A stretch of DNA of 64,000 nucleotides from Peribacillus simplex NBRC 15720 = DSM 1321 (GTDB lineage Bacteria > Bacillota > Bacilli > Bacillales > DSM-1321), in contig NZ_CP017704.1 in NCBI RefSeq assembly GCF_002243645.1, positions 5,350,001 through 5,414,000 of the forward strand, read 5' to 3'. Position numbers and translations under genes: made by a program. This document shows positions 19,632-29,597 of this stretch, piece after piece. The notes under the pieces were generated by a model. That model was not told the origin of the DNA and searched no databases. It worked only from the letters and a program-made list of their open reading frames with translations. Position 1 is the first letter of the stretch. Every line of letters begins with the position of its first letter.

Positions 19632-19906
19632 AAAAAAATAAGGGTCGATGAGACACGGTCAACATTAACCATATTTGTTGGCTCTAAGACACCTTGATGC
19701 AATTAAGTAGAGGAGTGTATGTTATGATTCGTCCTCAAAGGGGTAATCAATAAAAGAGGACATACATAGAATCTTTTTATTTGACTGGAAATGGATAGTT
19801 TAATATGCTTAGCAAACCAATCCGGATGTTTCTATGAATTTACCTATCCTTATTGGTATTAGAAAATTCATAATTTCTTTATGGAAAAAATTCCAGTTCA
19901 AAATCA

Positions 19907-19962
19907 TTGAAAGTCAAAGAAGGTCAATGTATAATAAAGTCAGAAAGTCAAAGAAGGTCAAA
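19907..19962 (+). promoter_or_regulatory. clpE promoter with two CtsR operators
   Basis: TTGAAA (19907-19912) and TATAAT (19930-19935) with a 17-bp spacer form a sigma-A promoter. AGTCAAAGAAGGTCAAT (19912-19928) lies in the spacer and AGTCAAAGAAGGTCAAA (19946-19962) downstream. Both match the CtsR heptad direct repeat. Heat or proteotoxic stress should relieve repression. Confidence 0.92.
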
Positions 19963-20003
19963 GTTTTATTGTGAATGTAATAATTTTAAAGGAGGAGTAC
20001 TAC

Positions 20004-22130
20004 ATGCTTTGTGAAAAATGCCATGTAAACCACGCTAATATTAATGTTCACCTAAATATGAATGGTCAGGAGCATGATGTGAAACTGTGCTCCACTTGTT
20101 ATAAAGAAGAGCGAAACAAACTTGGAGCAGCAATGGGGGGGATGAATACTGGGAAATTCCAATATAATGGATCCCCAAATTCATTCAATCCATTTAATTA
20201 TAATGAAGTGCCTCAACCGGATTCTGTTCAAGACGAAGACGAAGGATTGCTTGAGGAGTATGGACACAATCTGACCGATGCCGCGAAAGCAGGACTTATT
20301 GATCCAGTAATCGGCAGGAATGAAGAAATAAAACGAGTCATAGAAGTTCTAAATAGACGTAATAAAAATAATCCTGTTTTAATTGGTGAACCTGGGGTAG
20401 GTAAAACAGCCATTGCTGAAGGGTTGGCTCTGGCCATCGTTGAAGGTTCAGTACCTGTTAAGTTACGAAATAAATTAGTGTATATGCTTGATATCGCGTC
20501 ACTTGTTACGAACACTGGAATTCGGGGTCAATTCGAAGAACGGATGAAGCAGTTGATCGGTGAATTACAGGAAAGAAAAAATGTCATTTTATTCATCGAT
20601 GAAATTCACCAAATTGTCGGGGCTGGTTCAGCAGAAGGATCAATGGATGCTGGAAATATCTTAAAACCAGCGCTTGCACGCGGCGAACTTCAGCTTGTCG
20701 GAGCAACCACTTTATCCGAATATAGGAAAATTGAAAAAGATGGTGCCCTTGAAAGACGCTTCCAGCCTGTACACGTTAATGAGCCGACAACGGCTGAGGC
20801 ATTGGTCATCTTACGTGGTTTAAAAGATAGTTATGAATCTTATCATGGTGTAACATATAGTGAGGAAGCACTAAAAGCTGCAGTAGAACTTTCAAACCGC
20901 TACATTCAAGATCGTTTTCTCCCTGACAAGGCGATTGACCTGATGGATGAGGCGGGTTCTAAATTGAACTTGACCATAGAAGACGGTCAGGAAGAAGATA
21001 TGAAAGAGCGTCTTGCCCAAATCTATAAAGAAAAAGAACTGGCACTAAAAGAAGAAGCATATGAAAAAGCGGCGGTTCTGCGTGATGAAGAAGAAAAATT
21101 GGAAAAGTCCTTGCAATCTGGAGAAAATTCAGTCAAACCAATCGTTACCGTCGAGGATATTCAAGTCATCATTGAACAAAAAACCGGTATACCTGTAGGT
21201 AAGTTACAGGAGGATGAGCAAGAAAGAATGATTCATCTTCAAGCGGAACTTATGAAAAAAGTCATTGGTCAGGAAGAGGCCGTTAAAAAGGTTGCAAAAG
21301 CCGTCCGCAGAAGTCGTGCAGGTTTAAAATCCAAAAACCGTCCTACCGGTTCTTTCCTTTTCGTTGGTCCAACTGGAGTAGGTAAAACAGAATTGGCAAA
21401 AACTCTTGCAGAGGAATTGTTTGGAGATAAAGAAGCGATGATTCGTCTAGACATGAGTGAGTTCATGGAGAAACATAGTGTTTCCAAGTTAATTGGTTCA
21501 CCTCCTGGATACGTTGGACACGAGGAAGCAGGACAGCTAACTGAAAAAGTTCGTCGTAAACCTTACAGTATTATTTTATTGGATGAGATTGAAAAGGCAC
21601 ATCCAGATGTTATGCATATGTTCCTGCAAATTCTAGAAGATGGGCGGTTGACGGATAGTCAAGGCCGAACTGTTACTTTTAAAGACACTGTGATTATCAT
21701 GACAAGTAATGCTGGTGTCGGAGAAAAACAGAAAGTAATGGGATTCGGTACAAGTACAGCCGTGGAAGAGGCGTCCATTCTGCAGTCGTTGGGCAGTTTC
21801 TTCAAGCCGGAATTCCTGAACAGATTTGATAGCATCATTGAATTCTCAGCATTGAAGAAGGAAGATCTTCTGCAAATCGTTGATATCATGATTTCTGAAC
21901 TTGACGAAACACTTTCTGCACAAGAATTAACATTAGTCGTGACAGATGAAGCAAAACAAAAACTGATTGAATTAGGATACCATCCAACATTCGGGGCTAG
22001 ACCGCTTCGTCGAGTCATTCAGGAACAACTCGAAGACGGCATCACCGACTTTATCTTTGAGCAGCCTGAAGTGAAGAACTTTACTGCAATTGTTGAAGAT
22101 AACCATATGAAAATTATTAAAACACCATAA
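20004..22130 (+). CDS. clpE: ATP-dependent Clp protease ATP-binding subunit ClpE
   Basis: 708 residues from ATG 20004 behind AAAGGAGGAG. The N-terminus is the ClpE zinc finger: [10 protein letters not shown] with CSTCYKEE about 25 residues on. Two AAA+ modules follow, with Walker A motifs GEPGVGKT and GPTGVGKT, and a UVR-like coiled middle ([19 protein letters not shown]) between them. The class-two N-domain repeats of ClpC are absent. As a HSP100 unfoldase it feeds misfolded proteins and CtsR to ClpP. Strongly regulated by CtsR as described for the promoter. Confidence 0.97.
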   Translation: MLCEKCHVNHANINVHLNMNGQEHDVKLCSTCYKEERNKLGAAMGGMNTGKFQYNGSPNSFNPFNYNEVPQPDSVQDEDEGLLEEYGHNLTDAAKAGLIDPVIGRNEEIKRVIEVLNRRNKNNPVLIGEPGVGKTAIAEGLALAIVEGSVPVKLRNKLVYMLDIASLVTNTGIRGQFEERMKQLIGELQERKNVILFIDEIHQIVGAGSAEGSMDAGNILKPALARGELQLVGATTLSEYRKIEKDGALERRFQPVHVNEPTTAEALVILRGLKDSYESYHGVTYSEEALKAAVELSNRYIQDRFLPDKAIDLMDEAGSKLNLTIEDGQEEDMKERLAQIYKEKELALKEEAYEKAAVLRDEEEKLEKSLQSGENSVKPIVTVEDIQVIIEQKTGIPVGKLQEDEQERMIHLQAELMKKVIGQEEAVKKVAKAVRRSRAGLKSKNRPTGSFLFVGPTGVGKTELAKTLAEELFGDKEAMIRLDMSEFMEKHSVSKLIGSPPGYVGHEEAGQLTEKVRRKPYSIILLDEIEKAHPDVMHMFLQILEDGRLTDSQGRTVTFKDTVIIMTSNAGVGEKQKVMGFGTSTAVEEASILQSLGSFFKPEFLNRFDSIIEFSALKKEDLLQIVDIMISELDETLSAQELTLVVTDEAKQKLIELGYHPTFGARPLRRVIQEQLEDGITDFIFEQPEVKNFTAIVEDNHMKIIKTP

Positions 22131-22140
22131 AGAGTACTAG

Positions 22141-22183
22141 AAATGCCTCCAAGACCGTAAAACTGTTATGGAGGCATTTTTTT
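22141..22183 (+). terminator. Intrinsic terminator of clpE
   Basis: AAATGCCTCC (22141-22150) / GGAGGCATTT (22170-22179) with a T run. Confidence 0.88.
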
Positions 22184-22469
22184 ATCTTTTTTAAGGTTTT
22201 CCTGATTATCTTTATTCTTCAGAGCCTATAATAGGTTAGAAATTTAAGGGAAACAAATTGATTCATTACAATTCTAATAATCCGGAAACGGATTTCAGAA
22301 TTTTCTCCATAGATTTTTTGTGCGAATGTTTTTAAGCGTCATTCCGGTGGAATCATAGGTATAGGGGATTAAATAGTGTATGATAAAGCCTATTCTTTAC
22401 AAGGCATATGAAAAAATATATTAAATAAATTCCTGTTTTGGAATGGGAATTTCAATGGAGGAATGACCT

Positions 22470-24467
22470 ATTAATGATTCACTTTCTTATTTTGAAGAGG
22501 AAAATACCAATAATCGAAAACCTACTGATAAAGAAACGGAAAATCAGTTGGAATCCCTGTCCACTGCCAATATTCATTCACTAAACCCGGCAGAATTGGA
22601 TCAGCTATATTTCTTTGAAGGAAAAGACTTAGGAAATTCCTATCATAAAGATAAAACGGCATTCAGGTTATGGTCCCCCGTTGCATCTGAAGTTAAGCTT
22701 GTCACTTATGAACATTGGGATGATTCCAATGGAATGGAAATTGAAATGGATCGTTCGGAAAAGGGAACCTGGACAGTTGAATTAACCGGTGATCAGGATG
22801 GATTGATTTATACATACAAGGTGAAAGTCGGAGAAATCTGGAGTGAAGCTGTAGATCCTTATGTTCGTGCAGTCACTGTCAATGGAGATAAGGGAGTCGT
22901 AATAAATTTAGCGGACACGAATCCACAAAAGTGGACCCGGAATAAACCACCGCTCGGAAAAGCAGAGGACATCATCATCTACGAATTGCATACCAGAGAT
23001 TTGTCGATTCATCCTGAAAGTGGAATTCAACATAAAGGAAAATTCTTAGGAGTAATTGAAAGTGGCACTAAAGGCCCGAATGGGGTGAAAACGGGTCTGG
23101 ATCATATTAAAGATTTAGGTGTAACCCATGTACAATTCATCCCCATATTCGATTTTGCTACCGTCAATGAAAAAAAATTAAATGAACCGCAATATAATTG
23201 GGGATATGATCCTCAGAATTATAACGCTCCAGAGGGTTCATACTCAACTGATCCCTATCAACCAAAAGTAAGGATCCGGGAGTTGAAGGAAATGATCCAA
23301 GGCTTACATGATCAGGGACTGCGTGTGATCATGGATGTGGTATACAATCACGTTTATTCGGTGGCTGATTCAAACTTCAATAAACTGGTACCCACCTACT
23401 TTTTTCGCTATAACGCCGACGGTACATTATCGAATGGCACTGGTGTTGGAAATGACACGGCCTCTGAACATAAAATGATGCGTAAATTTATCGTTGAATC
23501 CGTCACCTATTGGGCGAAAGAATTCAACCTCGATGGCTTCCGTTTTGATTTAATGGGGATTCATGATGTGGAAACGATGAATGAAGTGAAAAAAGCACTT
23601 GTGGAAATTGATCCCACCATCATTGTTTTAGGCGAAGGCTGGGATATGAATACCCCATTGGCCCAAGATCAAAAAGCGAATCAAAAAAACGCACGTAAAA
23701 TGCCTGGCATCGCACATTTTAATGATACTATCCGGGATGGGTTAAAAGGATTCGTGATGAACGCGCATGATAAAGGATTTATTAATGGTAAGCCAGGTAT
23801 GGAGGATATTATAAGAAAAAGTATCGCTGCCGGATTGAAATACGATGATCATATTGCATCCTATCAAAAACCAGATCAAGTCATCAATTATGTTGAAGCG
23901 CATGATAATTTCACCTTATGGGATAAACTTAACATCACGAATCCGGAAGCTACAGAACATGACCGTAAACAGATGCATAAATTAGCTTCCGCCATTGTCT
24001 TACTGTCACAGGGAATACCGATGATTCATGCTGGACAAGAATTTATGCGCACGAAGGATGGGGATGAAAACAGCTATCAATCATCTGACTGGGTTAACCG
24101 TTTGGATTGGAAAAGAAGAGCGGAGTTTGATCACGAAGTCGAATATATGAAAGGGCTCATTTCGCTAAGAAAAAATCATTCGGTTTTTAGATTAAGTACA
24201 CCCGAAGAAATCGAAAGGCATTTACAATTCATCGATTCTCCATCGAATGTCGTTGCATTCACTCTACTAGCAGATGATTCAAAAATCGCAGTGATTCATA
24301 ATGCAAATCGGGACGCGATAAGCATAACTCTCCCACATGAAGGGAATTGGTCTGTATTAGTGAATGGTCAGCAGGCGGGTCTGGAAGAAATAGAAAGGAT
24401 AAAAGGGGGGCATATAACAGTTCCCGCTTTAAGTTCATTCGTTTTAAAACAAATTTTTAATGGATGA
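22470..24467 (+). CDS. pulA: Type I pullulanase
   Basis: 665 residues if begun at ATT 22470; cleaves alpha-1,6 branches in glycogen-like glucans. A CBM48-like domain (around KDKTAFRLWSPVASEVKLV) precedes the GH13 barrel. YNWGYDPQNYNAPEGSYS is the pullulanase signature. The catalytic residues sit in DGFRFDLMGIHD (nucleophile Asp), VLGEGWDMN (acid Glu) and EAHDNFTLWD (transition-state Asp). B. subtilis AmyX has an extra N-terminal domain that is missing here. Start is unusual: the only SD (ATGGAGG, 22455-22461) is eight bases before an in-frame ATT; TTG 22548 has no SD and ATG 22474 is out of frame. Cytoplasmic, no signal peptide. Confidence 0.9.
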   Translation: MNDSLSYFEEENTNNRKPTDKETENQLESLSTANIHSLNPAELDQLYFFEGKDLGNSYHKDKTAFRLWSPVASEVKLVTYEHWDDSNGMEIEMDRSEKGTWTVELTGDQDGLIYTYKVKVGEIWSEAVDPYVRAVTVNGDKGVVINLADTNPQKWTRNKPPLGKAEDIIIYELHTRDLSIHPESGIQHKGKFLGVIESGTKGPNGVKTGLDHIKDLGVTHVQFIPIFDFATVNEKKLNEPQYNWGYDPQNYNAPEGSYSTDPYQPKVRIRELKEMIQGLHDQGLRVIMDVVYNHVYSVADSNFNKLVPTYFFRYNADGTLSNGTGVGNDTASEHKMMRKFIVESVTYWAKEFNLDGFRFDLMGIHDVETMNEVKKALVEIDPTIIVLGEGWDMNTPLAQDQKANQKNARKMPGIAHFNDTIRDGLKGFVMNAHDKGFINGKPGMEDIIRKSIAAGLKYDDHIASYQKPDQVINYVEAHDNFTLWDKLNITNPEATEHDRKQMHKLASAIVLLSQGIPMIHAGQEFMRTKDGDENSYQSSDWVNRLDWKRRAEFDHEVEYMKGLISLRKNHSVFRLSTPEEIERHLQFIDSPSNVVAFTLLADDSKIAVIHNANRDAISITLPHEGNWSVLVNGQQAGLEEIERIKGGHITVPALSSFVLKQIFNG

Positions 24468-24471
24468 TCTA

Positions 24472-24512
24472 AAAATAGAAGTGAGTGAATACTTTCACTC
24501 ACTTCTATTTTG
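24472..24512 (+). terminator. Intrinsic terminator after pulA
   Basis: AAAATAGAAGTGAGTGAA pairs with TTCACTCACTTCTATTTT around a short loop; A-rich and T-rich flanks may allow both directions. Confidence 0.85.
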
Positions 24513-24635
24513 TTCATTACCTGATTTGAACTTCCATTTTCCATTATTTACTTTCACACGTTAAGCAAAATGATGTCGGGGTAGAAATATTAAACGAACT
24601 TGCAATTCACCGTTTTTTAAAGGGAAGCGATTATT

Positions 24636-25440
24636 TTGCAACAGAAAGTGCATATAAAAATTGATGGTGCTGACGCCACACTGGACGGTAAACAAACAGT
24701 ATTACAAATGCTAAATGCTAACGGATGTTCGATTGAAGTTCCGAATGTTTGTTACCATCCTGGCCTAGGTCCTATTGAAACATGTGATACATGTCTGGTG
24801 AGTGTAAATGGAGAACTTAATAGATACAGTTGTACCTGATGTGAAAGAAGCACAGGTTATGGCCATGGACTAGATATTGTACAACCATGAATTGTATTGT
24901 ACGGTTTGCGATTACAATAACGGCAGTTGTGAAATACATAATACCGTTAAAGAAATGAAAGTGAACTATCAAAGTGTACCGTTCGATCAAAAACCAGTAT
25001 GATCCAGACCAATGCATTCTATGCGGGCGCTGTGTAGAAGCTTGTCAAGATGTAGGGAGATTTTCCTTCCCGGATGGAAAGCAAGATTATTCCCCATCGA
25101 GTGGACCAAACCAATTGATTTCGGGGAAGAGTTTGATATCCATGTGAATAATAGACGTTTATTAGAACATTTCCATGAACGGAACATGACGTATAAATCT
25201 GAAGGCATCACTTCCGAAACTCCAAAGATATTCCTTGAGGTACCACGAGAATTGGATAAAGAAAGAGGACTGGAAGATGGTACGCTCGTTCGGCATTCAT
25301 CACCATATGGAAATGCAAAAGTGCAATGCCTGATTAAAAGGTAAAGAAGTTTGTTTGCCGATGAACGATACAGGAGACGGGACAATTAACCAATTGACCA
25401 GCAGCTATGCGGATAAAGATACGGATACTCCTGCTTTTAG
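24636..25440 (+). pseudogene. NAD-type formate dehydrogenase alpha subunit, internally deleted
   Basis: The first 66 codons (TTG 24636) encode the N-terminal [2Fe-2S] domain of a YjgC/YrhE-like formate dehydrogenase: VCYHPGLGPIETCDTC. The following ferredoxin-like part ([19 protein letters not shown]) is readable only by switching frames between 24835 and 25060. The sequence then jumps to the C-terminal molybdopterin-binding domain ([20 protein letters not shown], then LLEHFHERNMTYKSEGITS, then PMNDTGDGTINQLTSSYADK). Most of the catalytic molybdopterin domain, several hundred codons, is absent. Frameshifts plus a large deletion: clearly dead. Confidence 0.88.
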
Positions 25441-26009
25441 GGGGCCAACCAACAAAAAGCGAAAACATACGTTAAGCCAATTTCGACATAAAAAAAGGCG
25501 AGTTCACTTTCCGAAAAGTCGAGCAATGAAGCTTTTTTTTGTTCTTTTTCGGTTGCTGATATGTTCTAAAAGAAAAAAAGGAAAAGAAGTTTTAGATATT
25601 TTTGATTTTATTCTATATGGGTGATACTGATTCAATTTATATAGGAAATAAAATACGAAAAACCCTTTTTTCTTAATAGTGTACCTTTACGAAAAAAATT
25701 TAATTGGTTACTTCTTCTAAGAAAGATGCCAATTAAAATGCATACATATTTTATACATAAGAAAGAATAACTTCTTTTCATATAATTATGGATATACTGC
25801 AATAATATATTTGGGATGCGTCACTCTGAAAGTTAATTGTATTTTGGATCGAAATAAAAGGAAAGAGACTGATACTGATTTTCTATAGTGATTTTTCTAT
25901 CTGACTCTTTTTGGGATAGAACCTAGAAAAATGCCCACTTACAAGATTAAATCAGTATGATTCCGTATTCCTGAAGTAAACTGGTTTATAAAAAAATTAA
26001 AATCTACAA
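25441..26009. other. AT-rich stretch between pseudogenes
   Basis: No coding frame, RNA gene or terminator stands out. It lies between the deleted formate dehydrogenase and the ribB fragment and is probably eroded DNA. Confidence 0.45.
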
Positions 26010-26288
26010 GTGAGCGATTTTCGTCGTCCAGGGCATGTTTTTCCATTAATTTCGAAAGAAGGCGGAGTGCTTAGCCGTGTTGGTCATACAGAAGCAGCTG
26101 TTGATTTAGCCAAATTGGCAGGTGGAAAGCCTGTGGCTGTAATTTGTGAAATCATGAAAGAAGACGGTACAATGGCACTTGTACCAGACCTAATAACAAT
26201 TGCTAAACAATTGAATTTAAAGTTAATTACTATTAAAGATTTAGTTGCATTTCGTCAGAGACAAGGAGAGTTGTATATTCAGGAGTAG
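26010..26288 (+). pseudogene. 3,4-dihydroxy-2-butanone-4-phosphate synthase (RibB) C-terminal fragment
   Basis: Ninety-two codons reproduce the second half of the RibB domain almost perfectly: [56 protein letters not shown]. The N-terminal half with the catalytic acidic loop is missing and the similarity stops abruptly at GTG 26010, for which I see no strong SD. It would encode an inactive stub of riboflavin synthesis, so it is called a pseudogene. The full ribAB gene is expected elsewhere. Confidence 0.85.
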
Positions 26289-26335
26289 AAGAATATTTTG
26301 TATTTCTATATATAATTTTACTAGTCTATTACAAA

Positions 26336-26599
26336 ATGGCATTCCTGATGACCTTCCTTAAAGGAATAGGAGAAGATACAAGCGATTTAGAAAGAACCAC
26401 CCAATTACCAGAGAATCAGTATTTGCATAAAGCGAATGAAACAGCTGACATAGAACGGCCGACCTCCAGAAAATCATACGGATCAAGCATCCCCAGTAAA
26501 AGCGGAATTGAAAAAAAACGAAACATAAGCTGGTTTTGGATTGCAGCAGGAGTTTCGCTTGTAACCATTCCGCTAACTTTATCGAAAAGTAAAAAATAA
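26336..26599 (+). CDS. Short protein with C-terminal membrane segment, possible DUF1641 remnant
   Basis: Eighty-seven codons from ATG 26336, without a good SD. The first nine residues AFLMTFLKGIGE resemble the C-terminal end of DUF1641 proteins, which usually accompany formate dehydrogenases of this type. The middle is polar and the tail (ISWFWIAAGVSLVTIPLTL) forms one membrane segment. With the dead formate dehydrogenase upstream, it may be the surviving tail of its DUF1641 partner. Expression is doubtful. Confidence 0.35.
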   Translation: MAFLMTFLKGIGEDTSDLERTTQLPENQYLHKANETADIERPTSRKSYGSSIPSKSGIEKKRNISWFWIAAGVSLVTIPLTLSKSKK

Positions 26600-26677
26600 A
26601 GTAACTTGCACGTTCATATTCGGAATATTGAGCGCAAACCGTGTAAACAAGAAGTTAAATTATGAATGATATATATT

Positions 26678-26719
26678 AAAGCCGATGATTCCCCCTAATA
26701 GGGGATCATCGGCTTTTTT
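26678..26719 (+). terminator. Intrinsic terminator
   Basis: AAAGCCGATGATTCCCC (26678-26694) pairs with GGGGATCATCGGCTTTTTT (26701-26719). A related terminator occurs at 35195-35235. Confidence 0.88.
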
Positions 26720-26855
26720 CGATTGAAGGTGAGGTAATAAAATTACTATCAATATTTTTCTCACTAGCCTTTTATTACATATATTTAAATTAGATACAAA
26801 TAATAAAATCAATAATTAGAGAAAGCATCATACACAAACAAAAGGGGGCGGGTAA

Positions 26856-28355
26856 GTGCGAATAGGACGTTCTCTTAAAAGGTCTAAAGAAAAATCTACA
26901 ACAAATCATATACAAGTAAATACCTTATCTGCCGTGGTGAACGAAAATCTTGTGAGATTAATGAATGAGCTCGGGCACAGTTCAGATTTGTCTGTTCGTA
27001 TGATTGAATCTCTACACCAAAAATCGGTACAAGCAGCTGTAATCCACCTTGACGGATTGGCTGATGCTAACATCATTAATGAAAACATAGTGGACCCATT
27101 AATCCAGTGGTTTAAAGAAAATAATCAAATATTGACAGAGATAGAAGAACAAGCTAGCCATATTTTAACGGTATCTCAATTAACCGTTAAAGAAAGTTGG
27201 CAGGAATTCATATCAGCGGTTTTGACAGGAGATACGGTTGTATTGTTGAATGGCAGTACAAAAGCATTCATCGCCAGTACGAAATGTCAGCCATCCCGTG
27301 CAATAACTGAGCCAACAAGCCAAACGGTCATTAGAGGACCAAAAGATAGTTTTACTGAGAATTTAAGAACCAATACATCACTAATACGTGCTAGGATTCA
27401 AAACCCTGATGTGCGCTTAGAGAGTTTGAAAGTCGGAAGCGTCACTCAAACGGATATTGGAATCATGTACATTCAGGGAATCGCGGATGAGAGTATTGTG
27501 AAGGAAGTCAAAGAACGAGTAAGGGGCATTGATATTGATGGGGTTCTTGAATCGAATTACATTGAAGAATTAATCCGAGATGATTCAGCGACCATTTTCC
27601 CCCTTCTTTTGAATACTGAACGACCAGATGCGGTAGTCGGTAATTTATTGGAAGGGCGAATCGCCATCATTATACAAGGAACACCTTTTGTTTTAATCGT
27701 CCCAGCAGTTTTCTCTCAATTTTTTCAATCTCCGGAAGACTATTATCAAAATCAATATACTAGTTCCTTTATAAGGTTGTTAAGATTCGGTGCCTTTTTT
27801 CTTTCGATGTATGCATCCGCTATCTATTTGGCCCTAATTACTCATCACCAGGGGCTTATCCCTACAACTTTAATCGTCAGTTTAATGGCTCAAAGGGAAA
27901 ATGTTCCTTTTCCAGCAATTGTCGAAATACTCGTAATGGAAATGGCCTTCGAGGTTTTACGGGAGGCAGGAATTCGGATGCCAAGAGCGATCGGTCCAGC
28001 CGTATCAATTGTAGGAGCACTTATTTTAGGGCAGGCAGCTGTTGAAGCCGGATTTGTGGGAGCGTCAGTCGTTATCATAGTAGCCATTTCTGCAATCAGC
28101 AGTTTTACACTGCCGAATACCAGTCTAGTTAATGTGACTCGCGGAATTCGATTTATGTTGATTTTTATTTCAGCATTCATAGGCTTATATGGCATATTGC
28201 TTTTCACTTTATGTATCTGGCTTCATATGAGCAGCCTGAGGTCTTTTGGTGTACCATATTTTGCACCATTCGCTCCATTTCGTTTCAAGGAGCAAAAAGA
28301 TGGTTTTTTTCGATTCCCACTACCATCACTATTGAAAAAAACATCAAGAAAATAA
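26856..28355 (+). CDS. Spore germinant receptor A subunit (GerA/GerKA family)
   Basis: 499 residues from GTG 26856 behind GGGGGCGGG. The cytosolic N-terminal half ends around ERVRGIDIDGVLESNYIEEL, followed by the conserved NLLEGRIAIIIQGTPFVLIVP and about five membrane helices containing PTTLIVSLMAQRENVPFPA and MPRAIGPAVSIVGALILGQA. With C and B subunits it forms the germinant receptor in the spore inner membrane that senses nutrients. The A-C-B gene order is that of gerK. The cognate germinant is unknown. Confidence 0.93.
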   Translation: MRIGRSLKRSKEKSTTNHIQVNTLSAVVNENLVRLMNELGHSSDLSVRMIESLHQKSVQAAVIHLDGLADANIINENIVDPLIQWFKENNQILTEIEEQASHILTVSQLTVKESWQEFISAVLTGDTVVLLNGSTKAFIASTKCQPSRAITEPTSQTVIRGPKDSFTENLRTNTSLIRARIQNPDVRLESLKVGSVTQTDIGIMYIQGIADESIVKEVKERVRGIDIDGVLESNYIEELIRDDSATIFPLLLNTERPDAVVGNLLEGRIAIIIQGTPFVLIVPAVFSQFFQSPEDYYQNQYTSSFIRLLRFGAFFLSMYASAIYLALITHHQGLIPTTLIVSLMAQRENVPFPAIVEILVMEMAFEVLREAGIRMPRAIGPAVSIVGALILGQAAVEAGFVGASVVIIVAISAISSFTLPNTSLVNVTRGIRFMLIFISAFIGLYGILLFTLCIWLHMSSLRSFGVPYFAPFAPFRFKEQKDGFFRFPLPSLLKKTSRK

Positions 28356-28383
28356 AACTCGGCTAAATACGGGGGAACGAAAT

Positions 28384-29574
28384 ATGAAAAGTAATATTTC
28401 ATTTTTATGGATAGCCATTTGCTTATTGATTTCAGGGTGTTCAAATTATCGGGAATTAAACGAGCTTGGGGTCATAATAGGAATGGGAATCGACCATAAC
28501 GACGATCCAGACAACCCATACAAAGTAACCTATCAAGTCATTAATCCAAGCGGGCTTTCCCAAACCAGTACTTCCGGAGGTAAAGGACTTGCAGTCATAA
28601 ACTATACGGTAACGGCAAAAACACTAGTTGAGGCTTATTCAAAGGCATCAGCCATTATTCCTAGAGAAAACAATTTTTCACACCTTTCGCTCATTATTAT
28701 CGGGGAAGAGTTAGCACGAAATGGTCTTGATTTATTATTTGATGCTGTCGATAGAGGCAAAAATCAAAGGGTAAGTGTCCCGATCTTTATTGCTCGCGGA
28801 AAGTCTGCTGAGTATTTGCTTGGTGTAATTGAACCACTTGAAATGACTCCAGGTAAAAATATCATTAGCACAACTAAAAGTGAGCAAAGCGACTATGGAT
28901 CCACTAATGAAGTGTTATTATATGAAACCATTTCAGCACTTATGAGTGAAGGGAAGGATGTATCACTTCCTGGAATCAGTATAAGGAATGATTCAAAAGA
29001 GGCAAAGCAAATAAGTAATTTTGAGACGACTGCCCCAGCTTATATAGAGGCAAAAGGATTAGCCCTATTTAGAAAAGGAAAAATGGTGAGATGGCTTGAT
29101 GGAGAAACGGCCAGAGGTGTTCAGTTTGTCACATCGGATATAAAAAGGACAGATGTTGTGATACCTTGCAGTGAGAAGGGAATTGTCACGATCACGGCAA
29201 TCAGAGTAAAAAGCAAAATGAAAACCAAAATCCACCATGAAAAACCAGTCATACATACAAATTTGAATGTAATGGGAGAAATGATGCAAACATCATGTGA
29301 CCTGGATATGAGCGATCCGAAGTTGTTAAGTGAGTTTGAAAGAAAATTGGAAAATGAACTAAAAAAGCAAATAAAAAGGACGATTAGCATCACTCAAAAA
29401 GAAAAGTCGGACGTTTTTGGTTTTGGTGATGCCTTGTCTCGAACAAACCCGGATTATTGGCTTCTGCATAAAAAAAATTGGGATAACCTATTTTCAGATG
29501 CGGAAATATCTATGAAGGTAAACGTTGACATTATTAATTCCGGAATGCGAATGGAACCTTATAAGTCGAAATAA
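28384..29574 (+). CDS. Spore germinant receptor C subunit, Ger(x)C lipoprotein
   Basis: 396-residue lipoprotein: signal peptide with lipobox LISGC (Cys19), then YRELNELGVIIGMGID, the usual Ger(x)C opening. Later landmarks are FSHLSLIIIGEELARNGLDL and the middle-domain PAYIEAKGLALFRKGKMVRW. Anchored on the outer face of the spore inner membrane. Starts 28 bp after the A subunit with GGGGG upstream. Confidence 0.93.
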   Translation: MKSNISFLWIAICLLISGCSNYRELNELGVIIGMGIDHNDDPDNPYKVTYQVINPSGLSQTSTSGGKGLAVINYTVTAKTLVEAYSKASAIIPRENNFSHLSLIIIGEELARNGLDLLFDAVDRGKNQRVSVPIFIARGKSAEYLLGVIEPLEMTPGKNIISTTKSEQSDYGSTNEVLLYETISALMSEGKDVSLPGISIRNDSKEAKQISNFETTAPAYIEAKGLALFRKGKMVRWLDGETARGVQFVTSDIKRTDVVIPCSEKGIVTITAIRVKSKMKTKIHHEKPVIHTNLNVMGEMMQTSCDLDMSDPKLLSEFERKLENELKKQIKRTISITQKEKSDVFGFGDALSRTNPDYWLLHKKNWDNLFSDAEISMKVNVDIINSGMRMEPYKSK

Positions 29575-29597
29575 AAAAATGAGGAAGTGAGGAGACA

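Noticed and set aside
25355..25624. 89-codon plus-strand frame as a separate gene
   Set aside because: Its first 28 codons are the C-terminal formate dehydrogenase segment; the rest is lysine-rich chance sequence.
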